Source of the DNA: Chondrosia reniformis
Taxonomy: Eukaryota; Porifera; Demospongiae; Chondrillida; Chondrillidae
NCBI GenBank assembly: GCA_947172415.1
Contig: OX359189.1
Coordinates: 9,314,501 to 9,378,500 of the forward strand
Reading direction: 5' to 3'
Length of the DNA stretch: 64,000 nucleotides
The notes beneath the pieces are model-generated. The model was not told the DNA's origin. It saw only the letters and a list, made by a program, of their open reading frames with translations, and searched no databases. The position numbers and the translations under genes are program-made. Shown here piece after piece: positions 24,760 through 38,077 of the stretch; position 1 is the stretch's first letter, and every line of letters starts with the position of its first letter.

Positions 24760-27715
24760 TCTTCACGGTTGTAAGTAGCTTTGTTTTTCTTCTTCCTTTG
24801 AGTGGCTTTGAATTGTTTGCTGTACTTCGTTTTGCATCACTTTACTGAGTGTAAAGTGACCCCAGGGCACACCACGTGGAGGTAGAAGTACTTTGTGCCC
24901 CAAAAGGCCTCCGGTTTCTCAACTCTGTTTGACACTTCCACTACTTGCGTCGTAAGAGAAGCTGCTCGGGAACGGTCCGGCGTACCTGACCGACCTGTGA
25001 CCAGTTACTAGTCCTGCTCTGCCTCACGCTACGGACAGAACAAGCCCGACCCTGGCGGACCACAAACTCCCACCAATGAGAATCATCATGTGCACACAAC
25101 GCAGCTTGAGAGTACTGTACACAGACTTTAGCTCATTGGGATCGGCCAGGCGCTTTAGAGTAGGGACCCATCAGTTCACTGAACTGCAAGAAAAGAATTA
25201 GAGAATACATAATATAAAATACAAAGAAATTGAATACAAAATGCAAATTCCTTCCAAACCAACCTGAAGCTGCAGCCTACAACAGGGGTTCCTGACCGAC
25301 TACGTAGTGGCACTGGACCACACCAACCTCCAGGTACGGGTCGTATAGCAAGAATCCCGCAAGTGCCAATTTAACCACACAAGCAGGATTAATAGTGAGA
25401 TACATCTCCAGGCACTAACCCATGATAGAGAGACCACCCCACTATACGAACACCGATGACCCTTCGGATAGGCATGTACCATTGCTCGTACTCCAAGAAT
25501 GGTTTTCGCATCGATCCACACCAAAGTAGACCTCCAGAGTTGATAGCCCGGAGGCCGAAGACTGAAAATTTCCTTGCCTATTTATTAGAAATTGTCGGCG
25601 GGAAACATCATGAACTTGGCGGAAAATCGTGGAACCTAATTGTTTTCGATGTCATGTTCGAGAACAATAGACAACATGTAGTACATGCCCCGACCTATTC
25701 AGCAATTTGTTATTTCTATTGAGTTCAAACTCGAAAACATGCATGCATGGCTATCCAGCGAAGTCATAATTGAATCATATAACAATTGCAGTGACCCCAT
25801 GAATGGAAGTGTGTACACAAGCTATTAATATTTCAATGAACCTTAATTGTTCAGCAGAAATCATTTTTCTTAAGTAGCTAAACATATACAAGCGCATGCA
25901 TATGACATGCGGCATGTTTCATGCACGTTGAGAATCAAGGATGCAGATGTATTTGTTAAACAGAATCACAGGGTTCTTAATTATGATATCCATAAAGGTA
26001 TTATTTAATGAAGAAAGTCTGAGCTTCGTGTTATGTGTAAACCTTTGTGTCATTGCTCAATCAATTTGTGAATCCAAAATGGCCGTTGCTACGTGCTGAA
26101 GCCTAATTGCCTATTTTGAGGAACTTTGGTGTTGTTCGTACGCTAAACTTCACTAATAAAGGTATGTTTGATAATTAGCATATTCCTAATCAGCATCTTT
26201 ACCTCATGTAAAAATACTAACTTGTGAGACTGGTTAAATTGTAATTTGTTAATGTAAGTAATTTATGCAAACCAACATTTGATTATTCACGTATTGGGCT
26301 TATTGTGCAGCCTATACTTTATTTGCTGTATTTGCAGAAGAATTGTCATGGAAATCACATGTCAGTTACCTAGCAACATGTCCAATTAAGTAAGTAGAAG
26401 GACTGAGTGATAGGAGATTACTAAAGTTATTGACTAAACCAGATACAGATTGGAAAGATAGTGAAAGGAAAGTATTGGATCAAGGGAGATTTGCATGCAT
26501 TCAGCAGTGAGTATAACTACTGTACAGGACCTGGGTTACATTTGTCCAATGGGACTACCAGATTTAGCATCTCTACCAGTCCCTAAGTAACTAGTAACTC
26601 CTAGCTACCATTATTCAGTTGGGGGAGGTGTGTAGTACAGGCTTAACAGGTTCTCTGTATCCTATAGATCAGTTTGCTATTTGGCTATGAAACTGTACAA
26701 TCCCTTTCAGCAAGATTATTAAAGTTTATTGGTTTTGATATTAGTCAATAGGTAAATTGTGAAACTGTTCAAAATCTTTCTTGTTTCTGTAGCTACTTAG
26801 ATAATCTACTTGTTTTTGGTCTTCTTGAGTATCCATGGTAACTAGATAGAGGAATACTTCATTAATACCTGATTTAGGGTCCCTTCCAGCTCCTATAGCT
26901 ATGGCTAGACTCATTTGGGGGAGTGGTTACAGTGTACATCTTGTTTGCTTCTTTACCTATACCTTAATTGCTAAAGGTATTATCAATGTTTATATTATAT
27001 AGAAACATCTCCATAACAACCAGGTCCAGTTCCCTGGCAACCATTCAATTGGAAATAAAGTAATCAATTGCTCATGTGGCTCTCACTGGCAGAACAACTT
27101 TACACATGTAAGTCAAGTGGTATCTTAGTCTTATCTAGTTAGCTGATTCCAATTGAGACCAGGCAGTTTCTCCAAAGTCATTACTAATGGATGTACATGA
27201 AGAAACAAACATAATTTGTATATGTAAAGGTGATGTATGTAAAATGTGGAAAAGTGAATGTGTGTACTTTATGTCCTTTTAACAGGACCTATCTGTGACT
27301 ATATACTAGAGAATTACTTTGTAAATTATCCATGACATTTTTCTGTCCAACTGCTTCACTGTAACAGCACATGACAGTGGTTGATGCAATAACATGTTTT
27401 GTCAGGATTTGTGTCTAATTGACTGACAACTTCTTTGGGGGTGACAATGCCTTCTTGTTTCTAGTCATTTATAATAGCAGTACTCTATACTGCATAAGCG
27501 TAGCAACATTAACTAACTGTACTTTTGTACGCCTTTTGTAGTTACCATTTATTAATACAAAGTGTAAAATAGGCATTCTGTAACTCTATCAATAGATAGA
27601 TATGAAGCTAAGCTTTGTTGTTGACATTTACAGAAATCTTTATAGTATGTCTAAAGTGATTTTGAAAATTTGAATGTATACCTCACCACTTAGTATTCAA
27701 CATTCAATCCCCCCC
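24760..27715. repeat. R-block copy 2
   Basis: Near-identical to R-block 1, including the minus-strand exon-like segments with an intron at about 25205-25263. It has the X-box-like GTTACCTAGCAAC at 26365-26377 and the same ending next to a tail exon. Differences from copy 1 are mostly small indels in the AT-rich right part. Confidence 0.75.
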
Positions 27716-27742
27716 CCTCTCTCTTATATATATGCAAATCAG

Positions 27743-27849
27743 TTACTAATGAAGGTGCAATTAAAGGGGAAATGGAGAGGAATCCTGCTTATATACCTAT
27801 TGAGATGAGTCAGATTGAAGATAAACCAACTTATGTGAACTTAAAGTGA
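27743..27849 (+). CDS. Orphan tail exon 2
   Basis: Intact tail exon with CAG acceptor after a C/T-rich tract. It encodes VTNEGAIKGEM, NPAYIPI, YVNLK and a TGA. It lies downstream of receptor 7, which lacks a usable acceptor of its own. The following 28 kb flank (27850-28263) matches 12906-13322. Confidence 0.55.
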
Positions 27850-28263
27850 CCATTTTGAAGTGACAATTATGCTGGGATTTTGGGGTTTATATCAGGAGTT
27901 GACTGTATACGTATATACTTATGAACCTGTGTTCTTCTAAAACTATATATTACACTTTAATTTGACTATACATGTAATGTTGTGTTAGCTATTTATTTAT
28001 TTATTTTTTATTTATGTATATCACATGATCTCACACATCTTAGTATCATCTTGATCAGTTATGTTTAATCACTATTTTAGTTGACTTAAGTTGCTGTGCA
28101 TAAGTTGTTTCTACACAACTTTTAATTATTACTATTGAACCCTTGATATTACAATACAGTATTCTCTTTTCAAATAAAATTTGAAAGTATTTATCAAGTT
28201 CTCACATATAAAAACATTTTCAATTTAAAATAGCTATCTCTAATTATAAATGTTACACAAGAA

Positions 28264-28273
28264 GGGGAATTCC
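28264..28273. promoter_or_regulatory. NF-kB-type site (GGGGAATTCC) before receptor 8
   Basis: Same decamer, 16 bases before the ATG at 28290. Confidence 0.5.
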
Positions 28274-28289
28274 TTATAGCAACCACAAG

Positions 28290-30607
28290 ATGGCTGACCA
28301 GTGTTGCATAGTGATCCTATATTATCTTTCAATATTTAAAGGTATGGCAAACATTCATTTTAATACGTAAGTGTATACAGTATTGTACATGTGTATATAC
28401 AGTGCAAGTTACAATACCAATCTAATTTATATAAATAATTCATATAATATGGCTCCAAGAAAGGAACTAGAAACAGAATTAGTATAAAACTCATTTTAAA
28501 TTATATTATGTTTATAATTGTCTGTTGTATATACATATACGTATACAGCCATATGATGTATAGCTGTATACTTCTTATTAGTTGTAGAAGCTACTGTTAC
28601 ACTCACTGCTCCATCAAGTCCTCCTTGTTTTGGTCAAACCTACAAGTTAACATGTACACATCCTGTACTTGATGCTTATACTAATGTTAGATGGGAGAGA
28701 AATGGAACTGGATTTAATCCTCAGTCTACTCCTAATCATGATTATGGATATGGTCCTACTCCAACTACTACTACTCTGACTATCACTGTGACCATAGAAG
28801 AGTTTGAGAATACAGTCTATATTTACAGTTGTCTCACTGTTAACACAAGTACTGACACTGTTGTAAGAGTCTACAGTAATGAAGTTACAGTAGATCCACC
28901 TGGTGAGTCAGTTTTAGTGTACATTATGACAGTTCAATAGAGCTATATCTAGATTGATGCTTTCAGTCATTTATGTATGTAATATTTAATATAAATAACA
29001 TTAGCACTATTATATTCTCTAAGACCTGTTTATGCATATGACTCTTATATCCGGCCTATACAACTGGGCATGTATACCCTATACAGATTAATTTGGTTTT
29101 ATACATTATGTGACCATACGTATACATGTGTACATGTGTTTACATGTTACCATGCACTCTAGCAATTGGTTTTAGATTACTCATTTATCAAACTAATATG
29201 TATTGCACTACCTCTGCAGACGTTCCTCTACCACCAGTTATTTTTGGATATATGAGAACATCCAATTCCATCTCAATTAACTGGCAACAAGAATATGTGT
29301 GTTTTATTGTCGTGTCATATGAGGTAGAAGTACTACAAGATGGCCGCCCCACTGTACTGACCAATGATACTAGTATTACCATTGAAGAACTGGTTCCTAA
29401 TACAACATATACTATAGTTTTCAGTGTTGTTAGTGGAACAGTGAAGAGCAGATCAGTTCAAGTGATGGTTACTACATTAAGTGAGTATTTGTTACTGTAA
29501 CAATGTACTACTATTTACTTGTAAGTATTCAAGTATTCAAGTAACTGGGGAGACCTTTAGCCAATGGCTATTATTCTAGGTATCCAGTGTACCCCTTTAG
29601 AGGTGCAATTACAATATATATCATTTATACAATACACTGTCTTCGATTCAAAGTGGAAAAAAGAAGGCAATTTTATCTAACCTTTCACTATAGTAGTACA
29701 ATAGTAAATTACCCTATAGGGACATGTGTTCTACCTAATTTTGTAAATGTTAACTTCCTAACAGAGAATACAACCCTAACAGCTAGTTCATTAGAGAACT
29801 GTCAAGTCACTTTGACATGCGATCATCATGACAGAAATTATGTAGCCTTCAATCCAAAATCAACCTTTTGGAGGAAGAACAACGGTAGCTTTGTAGAGTA
29901 CTCTGAAGGAGTAGTTAAGAATGGAAACGAAGAGACAATTCTGTCCATCACTGCTGAATATGGAGACACGTTCACTTGTGCACTGAAACTACAAAATGGA
30001 GGAATGGAGGAAAGTAACACAATCACAGTTCAAAGACCTGATGAACCTCTTCAATGTGAGATTGATACTTTATATAGGATCGAGTGAAATTACTTATATA
30101 CACACATGTACATACTTATAACTTACGTATGTATAATGTATTATATAGCATGCATTCTCTATAATATTTCAGTTGGTATATAACACTATATGAAGGGCTT
30201 TTGCTGTCAATGGGATGTCTGACATATTGAATACATCTCATTAACAGGTACTTCTGCAGCTGTAGCAAGTGACTGTGTGTCGTGGATAAGTGCTTTTGGA
30301 GTAGTAACTTCTCTTTTGATAATCAGTTGGAGCATATTCATAGCTACCTGTGTTGTAGCTGTTTGTATGTACAAGAAGGTTCATATCAGTCGTAAGAATG
30401 AGAAGTATACATCTCAGGAAGGTAATGAGACAGAGAATATATATGCACTACCTGGATATAAGTATATATAGGTTCCCCTCTCTCTTATATATATGCAAAT
30501 CAGTTACTAATGAAGGTGCAATTAAAGGGGGAATGGAGAGGAATCCTGCTTATGTACCTATTGAGATGAGTCAGATTGAAGATAAACCAACTTATGTGAA
30601 CTTGTGA
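28290..30607 (+). CDS. Receptor 8: type 1 Ig-FN3-Ig transmembrane protein with ITAM-like tail
   Basis: Exons 28290-28341, 28582-28902, 29220-29480, 29765-30055, 30248-30421 and 30504-30607; about 400 aa. It is closely related to receptor 4: the same F-G loop (SCLTVNTSTDTVVRVYSNEV) and the same intron 1 without the LINE. The C-D loop differs (NPQSTPNHDYGYGPTP). FN3 core is INWQQEYVCF. Ig2 reads CDHHDRNYVAF where others read CKHHDRNDVAF. Tail NPAYVPI-x10-YVNL. The 3' end lies only about 100 bases from the end of receptor 9 on the other strand. The model looks intact. Confidence 0.82.
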
Positions 30608-30710
30608 TAATATGTATTATGTATACTGTAATAGTCACTCTTGTTCACTTCACATAAAGTGATTACAAACGTGTTCTTCTACAAAATTTGTTATGAAAAT
30701 TCACTGAAAA

Positions 30711-32559
30711 CTAATGAGAATGAGAATGAGAATGAGAATGAGAATGAGAATGAGAATGAGAATGAGAATGAGAATGAGAATGAGAATGTGAATGTGAATG
30801 TGAATGTGAGTGATTAGCTATGAATATGCTCCAACTGATTATCAATAGTGAAGCTAACACACCAGCTGCCACCATCCAAGATTCTGTGGCACATGTACAA
30901 TCTACAATACCAGAAGTATATTAATTCCAAGAATATATATTACAGTAGCAAATGCATAAATTATTTTACATGTGACCGAGACTTACTCATTTTCATAGTT
31001 GATACAAAGCTATGTACAATTTCACTTCGAATATTTGGATTTTCTCTACAATAAGCTCCAACTCCAATCTCATAAGATGTACCAGGAGTAAGACATTCAA
31101 TAGTGTAGGATGTTTCAGTAGTGGTTGTATTACTCAAACTAGATCCATTTCCACTCTGTTGCCATGTTACCTCATACATGAAGGTACAGTTCTCAAAACA
31201 CTCATCACTGTGGGACCACATCAGGGAGATACTTGTATCAGAAGGGACGGATGTGAGTGAGGTTGGAGGAAGGGGAGAACCTGCAGCTGGATATGTATGT
31301 ATAATTAAGAAAGTGTAACACTATTCTAGAGATTATCCACCGCATTCTTTACCTCTAACTCTCACAGTCACAGATTCACTCTCCTCCATACTACCATCAG
31401 CATACACAACAGCACAAGAGTAGTTAGCCTCTCTATTGTACATACTGCCAACATTCCAAATCAGTTTAAGAATACTTGACATAAGAGTCTCTTCAATGAC
31501 ACAACTGCCATCACATTCATCAATCCTCATACCATCCTTCATCCACACTATACTGTATGATCCTTCAGGGAATTCCCCTCCAATACCACATTTTACTTCT
31601 GTACATGACATTTCCTGATTTACTACAATTCTCAATATATCTGGAAATTATTGAAATAAGCACAAGAGCTATATATAGCAATCATACACTGCAAATGAGG
31701 TACATACCCAATGTTGTAATCTCCACTTCCACTGTATCACTGATAATATCCGGATACTGTACACTCTGTGCTGTGATCATAAATATGTAACTTGTATTTG
31801 GTGTTAACGACTCTACTGTGATGGTCATGTTAGTAGTTGTATATGATGTACACTGAGATGGATCAGGTACTCCATTGACAAGAAGACAGTGAGTGATGTA
31901 GAAGAAGATATCTTTGTAACATTTTACCTCTTCATAGCTCCAAGATAAAGTGACTAAAGTTGCCCTCAAAAGAGATTGAACTTGATATGGTACATTTCTG
32001 ATAACAGCTGTACAATTCAATAGATTCAGACATCAATCATTCTAAATTTTACAACTGTTACAATGAAAATAAATATATTAAGACTTACTAGTTGGGTTGA
32101 TAGTGACATCATTGCTCTCTAATTGTGAAAAGAAAGTTGCATTGAAGCGCTTAAGTACATAACACATGTAGTATGTTCCTGGTTCATGTACTCCTTTAGT
32201 GATATTGATCTGTAGTCCAGTGACAGTAGAGCTGATAGGAACACTCTGTTCAGTAGTACCATCAGGTACAAATACTGTTCCATTTCTATTCCAGAACACA
32301 GTAGGTAAGTATCCTCTACTCACATCCAGTACAGGATGTGTACAGTATATCTGATAAGTCTCTCCAAAACACACTTCATCAGGTAGATCAGTCAGAGTGA
32401 TTTCCGCTGAGTTTGCTAATTAAATGAACATTATTAAAGCAAGATGTATCCTACTTGTATATCAAATTTCTGTTATTGTCATGTCATACCTTCGAAATCC
32501 AACTTGAAGCAGACAACAAATAGAAATTGCGATAAAAGACTAAACGCACTATTAGTCAT
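30711..32559 (-). CDS. Receptor 9: type 3 receptor with ITAM-like tail replaced by a His-Ser repeat
   Basis: Exons 32559-32490 (signal), 32415-32089 (Ig1), 32007-31708 (FN3a), 31640-31353 (Ig2) and 31280-30987 (FN3b) are intact. The TM exon begins at 30901 and reads SWMVAAGVLASLLIISWSIFIA as usual. A deletion has then joined it to the neighbouring (GAGAAT)n array, and the end of the TM exon and the whole tail exon are gone. The frame runs on through the array as Asn, then His-Ser 16 times and His, to a TAG at 30711-30713; about 489 aa. The predicted protein keeps its ectodomain and membrane anchor but has a tyrosine-free tail. Signal loss looks certain; whether the protein is made is unknown. 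Confidence 0.7.
30714..30812 (-). repeat. Microsatellite read as (His-Ser)16 in receptor 9
   Basis: GAGAAT and GTGAAT units on the + strand, 33 codons in the receptor 9 frame. The GTGAAT variants lie next to the deletion junction. Confidence 0.85.
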
Positions 32560-32865
32560 GATGCTCAGTAGGTATATATACTGCTAAACAGAGCTCAGTT
32601 CACAGTCTAGATTTATTACGGTAGTTCAAGATGGCCGCGGGGATCATATGATCAGTCGCTTGAGTTTTTCATGAAAATGAATCTAATAAGAATTCCATTT
32701 TATTATCGTAAACAGGAGGAGACTATTTCCTCTGTTTATGTAAACGCTTTCGTCGATCATTGTGGCATGTGTTTACTTTATGTGTTTATTAGTCACATTT
32801 TATAATAGCTATATTTTAGAATTTAGCTCGGTATATAACACTATACACAATTACATATATACAAG
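32560..32865. promoter_or_regulatory. Bidirectional promoter between receptors 9 and 10 (divergent)
   Basis: 306 bases, longer than its four homologues. The GGAAAGCCCC and CCAAT stretch is absent and GATGGCCGCGGGG stands in its place. About 100 extra bases near 32680-32780 are not seen in sisters. The ATGATCATATGATCAGTCGC core is kept. Confidence 0.5.
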
Positions 32866-35385
32866 ATGAATTCTGACCACCACGTTTCAGTGACGCTATT
32901 CCTTCTGCCTTTAATATTACAAGGTACGAAATAATTTAGACTGTGCATGTAACTAGCCGCTTTTTACTTTAAAGGTTTAGCATTTTTAACGATATCATTT
33001 TATGATCTCATACACTTTTGTATATACCGAAATAGCAATGCTTATTTACTATGCATATATAGAGGAGTGATCTACTAGTACTAGTGGTAGATTTAGGAGA
33101 TGGTGAATTACCACAAGAGTGTGAGTTGGTATCAGCCAACCTTCCAACTATATAAACTAGCCAAACCCTTCTCTGTCGCATTCTTATACTTTTGTATCCC
33201 TTATAGACTTGTAGACCTGCTCTAATAAGTGCATGTATTATACACTTGAATTCTCCCTAATAATTGTCTGTAATATGGCTATTCTTTTACATTATTACAA
33301 TTAGTTGTAGAAGCTACTGTTACACTCACTACTCCATCAAGTACTTGTTTTGGTCAAACCTATAAGTTAACATGTACACATCCTGTACTTGTGACAAGTA
33401 CTCTTCTGTGGGAGAGGAATGGAGTGTTCCTTAGTACTACGGCTAGTACCACTCATCAGTTAGTTGAGACTACTCCAACTACTACACTTCTGACTATCAC
33501 TGTGACCAGAGAAGAGTTTGAGAATAAAGTCTACACTTATAGATGTTATACTGATGATCAAGTAACTTATGAAAGAGTCTACAGTAATAACATTTCAGTG
33601 GATCCGCCTGGTAAACATGTACTAATTTCATAAAGTGGTATACACTCCACATAATAAAAAATTCTAAAGGCATATCAAGGAAATATACTGTACTACACTC
33701 AACATACGTACATGTATGTGTATAGATCGACCATAAGCTTTCAGCCATTATCTCTTGTCACTTAACTTCTATGTCACACGTATTATATGTAGAACCTTAT
33801 TATTGTCTTATAGATGTCAGCTAGAAGCTATATATATCTTTTCAGACTATTATATTGCAATTGTGAACTATATGTACACAAGTATTCTGTAGGTAGCTAT
33901 ATATTCATTAAAATGTATTGTGTATATACGTATATAATAATCTAGCAATTTTTATAATTATTTTGTTACAAATTGTATGTAGAGGTACCAAGCCCACCAT
34001 ATGATATTCTGACTGCGAGAACCACTTCTTCAGTCTCAATTCGATGGCGGCATCACGATGTGTCTTTTTCAAACATTACGTTTGAAATAAGAATACTACA
34101 AGATGGCAGATACCTCATAGGTTCCCATGACAACATTACCATTGACGGACTAGTACCCAATACAACTTATAGTATACTAATTGTAGCAGTGGGTGGTGGG
34201 AGTGTGCAAGTGATGGTTACAACATTAGGTGGGTTACTGTGGGTATGTATTAGATAGTATATTCTCTAGAAGTAATATACTGTATGTACACTGTACATTC
34301 TCAAGCACTCTTTTACTTAATGTACATGTTCCAGTCAGTTTATAGATTCACTGAGCACTTATATATTAAATGTTCTGAGTACATATTTGTGTGGCATAAG
34401 TATTTTACTCTTCACAGTTGTATCTTTAAAAAAAGATTTCGAATTTATCATATAAAGAATTAGAATTAAGACTTCCCACATACATACATATCAATTGTCT
34501 AACAACTTTTCAACAGAGAATACAACCCTAACAGCTAGTTCATTAGAGAACTGTCAAGTCACTTTGACATGCAAACATCATGACAGAAATGATGTAGCCT
34601 TCAATCCAAAATCAACCTTTTGGAGGAAGAACAATGGTAGCTTTGTAGAGTACTCTGAAGGAGTAGTTAAGAGTGGAAATGAAGAGACAGTTCTGTACAT
34701 CACTGCTGAATATGGAGACACATTCACTTGTGCACTGAAACTACAAAATGGAGGAATGGAGGAAAGTAACGCAATCACAGTTCAAAGACCTGATGAACCT
34801 CCTCAATGTGAGATTGATACTTTATATAGGATCCAGTGAAATTACTTATATACACACATGTACAGTACATACTTACGACTTACATACTTATAAAGTATTA
34901 TATATTATGCATTCTCTATATAATATTTCAGTTTGTATATATGTATATAACACTATATAAAGGCTTTTGCTGTCAATGGGATGTCTGATATATTGAATAT
35001 ATACATCTCATTAACAGGTACTTCTGCAGCTATAGCAAGTGACTGTGTGTCATGGATAAGTGCTTTTGGAGTAGTAACTTCTCTTTTGATAATCAGTTGG
35101 AGCATATTCATAGCTACCTGTGTTGTAGCTGTTTGTATGTACAAGAAGGTTCATATCAGTCATAAGAATGAGGAGTATACATCTCAGGAAGGTAATAAGA
35201 CAGAGAATATATATATACGATACACTACCTGGATATAAGTATATATAGGTTCCCCTCTTTCTCTTATATATATATACAAATCAGTTACTAATGAAGGTGC
35301 AATTAAAGTTGAAATGGAGAGGAATCCTGCTTATATACCTATTGAGATGAGTCAGATTGAAGATAAACCAACTTATGTGAACTAG
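32866..35385 (+). CDS. Receptor 10: type 2 receptor with the last tail residue lost
   Basis: Exons 32866-32923, 33305-33610, 33983-34228, 34517-34807, 35018-35191 and 35285-35385; about 391 aa. Ig1 belongs to the receptor 6 version (TSTLLWERNGVFLSTTASTT; RCYTDDQVTYERVYSNNI). FN3 is three codons shorter than in receptor 6, around LIGSHDNITIDG. The tail has KVEM where sisters read KGEM, keeps NPAYIPI, but ends YVN with a TAG in place of the final Leu. The second YxxL is therefore incomplete while the YxN core stays. The acceptor reads ACAAATCAG. The signal peptide and all splice sites are normal. Confidence 0.78.
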
Positions 35386-35492
35386 TGATAATATGTATTA
35401 TGTACACTGTAATAGTCACTCTTGCACACTTCATATAAAGTGATTACAAACGTGTTCTTCTACAAAATTTCTTATGAAAATTCACTGAAAAC

Positions 35493-35605
35493 TAATGAGA
35501 ATGAGAATGAGCATGAGAATAAGAATGAGAACGCGAATGAGAATGAGAATGAGAATGAGAATGAGAATGAAAATGAGAATGAGAATGAGAATAAGAATAT
35601 GAGTG
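35493..35605 (+). repeat. (GAGAAT)n microsatellite, interrupted
   Basis: A hexamer array with several substitutions between the 3' ends of receptors 10 and 11. It is more decayed than the copy at 16359. The rest of 35386-35809 is non-coding 3' flank. Confidence 0.85.
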
Positions 35606-35809
35606 ATTACAATTGTCATACATGCAATAACTTTACCTTCTCAATCATATATACACTCTAATTCACTTACATGTATATGGAGACATTAATTGTTTTCATT
35701 TTGTTTTCCATTTGAATCAGTTGCTAATGAAAATGAAAGTGTACGTGTATACGTATGGATATATAATGTACGTATATCTATATATCACTTCTATATGTCT
35801 TATATGAAA

Positions 35810-37863
35810 TCACAAGTTAATATAAATTGGTTTATTTTCAATTTGATTCATCTCAATAGGTACATATGCAGGATTCTTCTCCATATCTTCATTCCTATTA
35901 ATAGTACTTTCATTTCCACTGGATGGCACTACACAATGATGAATGATGATATAAGAATGATATACATTAAATTGAAAGACATATTCGTATATTATAGAAA
36001 CTGATTCATAGATAAAAGTTCATACGTATATGCAAACTGTATAATGCCTTACGTTTCAATGTTTTCACATTGGAAGATGTTTCACTGGAAATAGTTCTCT
36101 TGCAAAGAACTACAACACATGTAGCTATGAATATGCTTCAACTGATTATCAATAGTGAAGCTAACACACCAGCTGCCACCATCCAAGATTCTGTGGTACA
36201 TGTACAATCTAATACCAGAAGTATATTAATTAGCATTCCAAGAATATATATTACAGTAGCAAATGCATAATTATTTTACATGTGACTGAGACTTACTCAT
36301 TTTCATAGTTGATACAAAGCTATGTACAATTTCACTTCGAATATTTGGATTTTCTCTACAATAAGCTCCAACTCCAATCTCATAAGATGTACCAGGAGTA
36401 AGACCTTCAATAGTGTAGGATGTTTCAGTAGTGGTTGTATTCCTCAAACTAGATCCATCTCCACTCTGTTGCCATGTTACATTATACATGAAGGTACAGT
36501 TCTCAAAACACTCATCACTGTGGGACCACATCAGGGAGATACTTGTATCAGTAGGGATGAATGTAAGTGAGGTTGGAGGAAGGGGAGAACCTGCAGCTGG
36601 ATATGTATGTATAATTAAGAAAGTGTAACACTATTCTAGAGATTATCCACCGCATTCTTTACCTCTAACTCTCACAGTTACAGGTTCACTTTCCTCCATA
36701 CTGCCATCAGCATACACAACAGCACAAGAGTAGTTAGCCTCTCTATTGTACATACTGCCAACATTCCAAATCACCCTCAGAATACTTGACATAAGAGTCT
36801 CTTCAATGACACAACTGCCATCACATTCATCAATCCTCATACCATCCTTCATCCACACTATACTGTATGATCCTTCGGGAAATTCCCCTCCAATGCCACA
36901 TTTTACTTCTGTACATGACATTTCCTGATTTACTACAATTCTCAATATATCTGGAAATTATTCAAATAAGCACATATATATAGACAATCATACACTGCAA
37001 ATGAGGTACATACCCAATGTTGTAATCTCTACTTCCACTGTATCACTGGTAATATCTGTATGCTGTACACTCTGTGCTGTGATCATAAAGATGTAACTTG
37101 TACTTGGTGTTAATGACTCTACTGTGATGGTCTTGTTAGTAGTTGTATATGATGTACACTGAGATGGATCAGGTACTCCATTGACAAGAAGACAGTGAGT
37201 GATGTTGAAGAAGACATCTTTGTAACATTTTACCTCTTCATAGCTCCAAGATAAAGTGACTGAAGTTGCCCTCAAAAGAGATTGGAATTGATATGGTACA
37301 TTGCTGATAACATCTGTACAATTCAATAGATTCAGACATCAATCATTCTAAATTTTACAACTGTTACAATGAAAATTAATATATTAAGACTTACTAGTTG
37401 GGTTTACAGTGACATCATTGCTCTCTAATTGTGAAAAGAAAGTTGCATTGAAACGCTTCAGTACATAACACTTGTAGTATGTGCCTGTTTCATATACTCC
37501 TTTAGTGATATTGATCTGTAGTCCAGTGACAGTAGAGTTGATAGGAACACTCTGTTCAGTAGTACCATCAAGTATAAATACTGTTCCATTTCTATTCCAG
37601 AACACAGTATTTATGTATCCACTACTCACATCCAGTACAGGATGTGTACAGTTTATCTGATAAGTCTCTCCAAAACACACTTCATCAGGTAGATCAGTCA
37701 GAGTGATTTCCGCTGAGTTTGCTAATTAAATGAACATTACTAAAACAAGATGTATCCTGCTTGTATACCATTTCTGTTATTGTCATGTCATACCTTCGAA
37801 ATCCAACTGAAACCAGACAACAAATAGAAATTGCGATAAAAGACTAAACACACTATTAGTCAT
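35810..37863 (-). CDS. Receptor 11: type 3 Ig-FN3-Ig-FN3 transmembrane protein with ITAM-like tail
   Basis: Exons 37863-37794, 37721-37395, 37313-37014, 36950-36663, 36590-36297, 36208-36053 and 35928-35810; about 517 aa, the same length as receptor 2. Ig1 has INC, FWNRNG and YYKC; FN3a LSWSYEEVKC; Ig2 VKC, IVWMKDG, YSC; FN3b LMWSHSDECF with VTWQQSG. The tail reads NPAYVPI, ten residues, YINL and stops. Every splice site is GT-AG and all exon phases are 1. With receptor 2 it is the best reference for the intact type 3 form. Confidence 0.83.
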
Positions 37864-38077
37864 GATGCTCAGTAGGTATATATACTGCTAAACAGAGCTC
37901 AGTTCACAGTCTAGATTTATAGTCCCGTATTACAGACGGTAGTTCAAGGGAAAGCCCCCAATCTGCTATGATCATATGATCAGTCGCTTCATGAAAATGA
38001 ATCACTATCTCCTCTGTTTATGCGTCGATCACTGTGGTATTTAGAACTAACAGTATACACAATTACATATATACAAG
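37864..38077. promoter_or_regulatory. Bidirectional promoter between receptors 11 and 12
   Basis: 214 bases with the kB-like GGAAAGCCCC at 37949-37958, a CCAAT box directly after it and the ATGATC palindrome. About 30 bases around the AAACGCTTTCG motif of sisters are missing. Confidence 0.58.
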
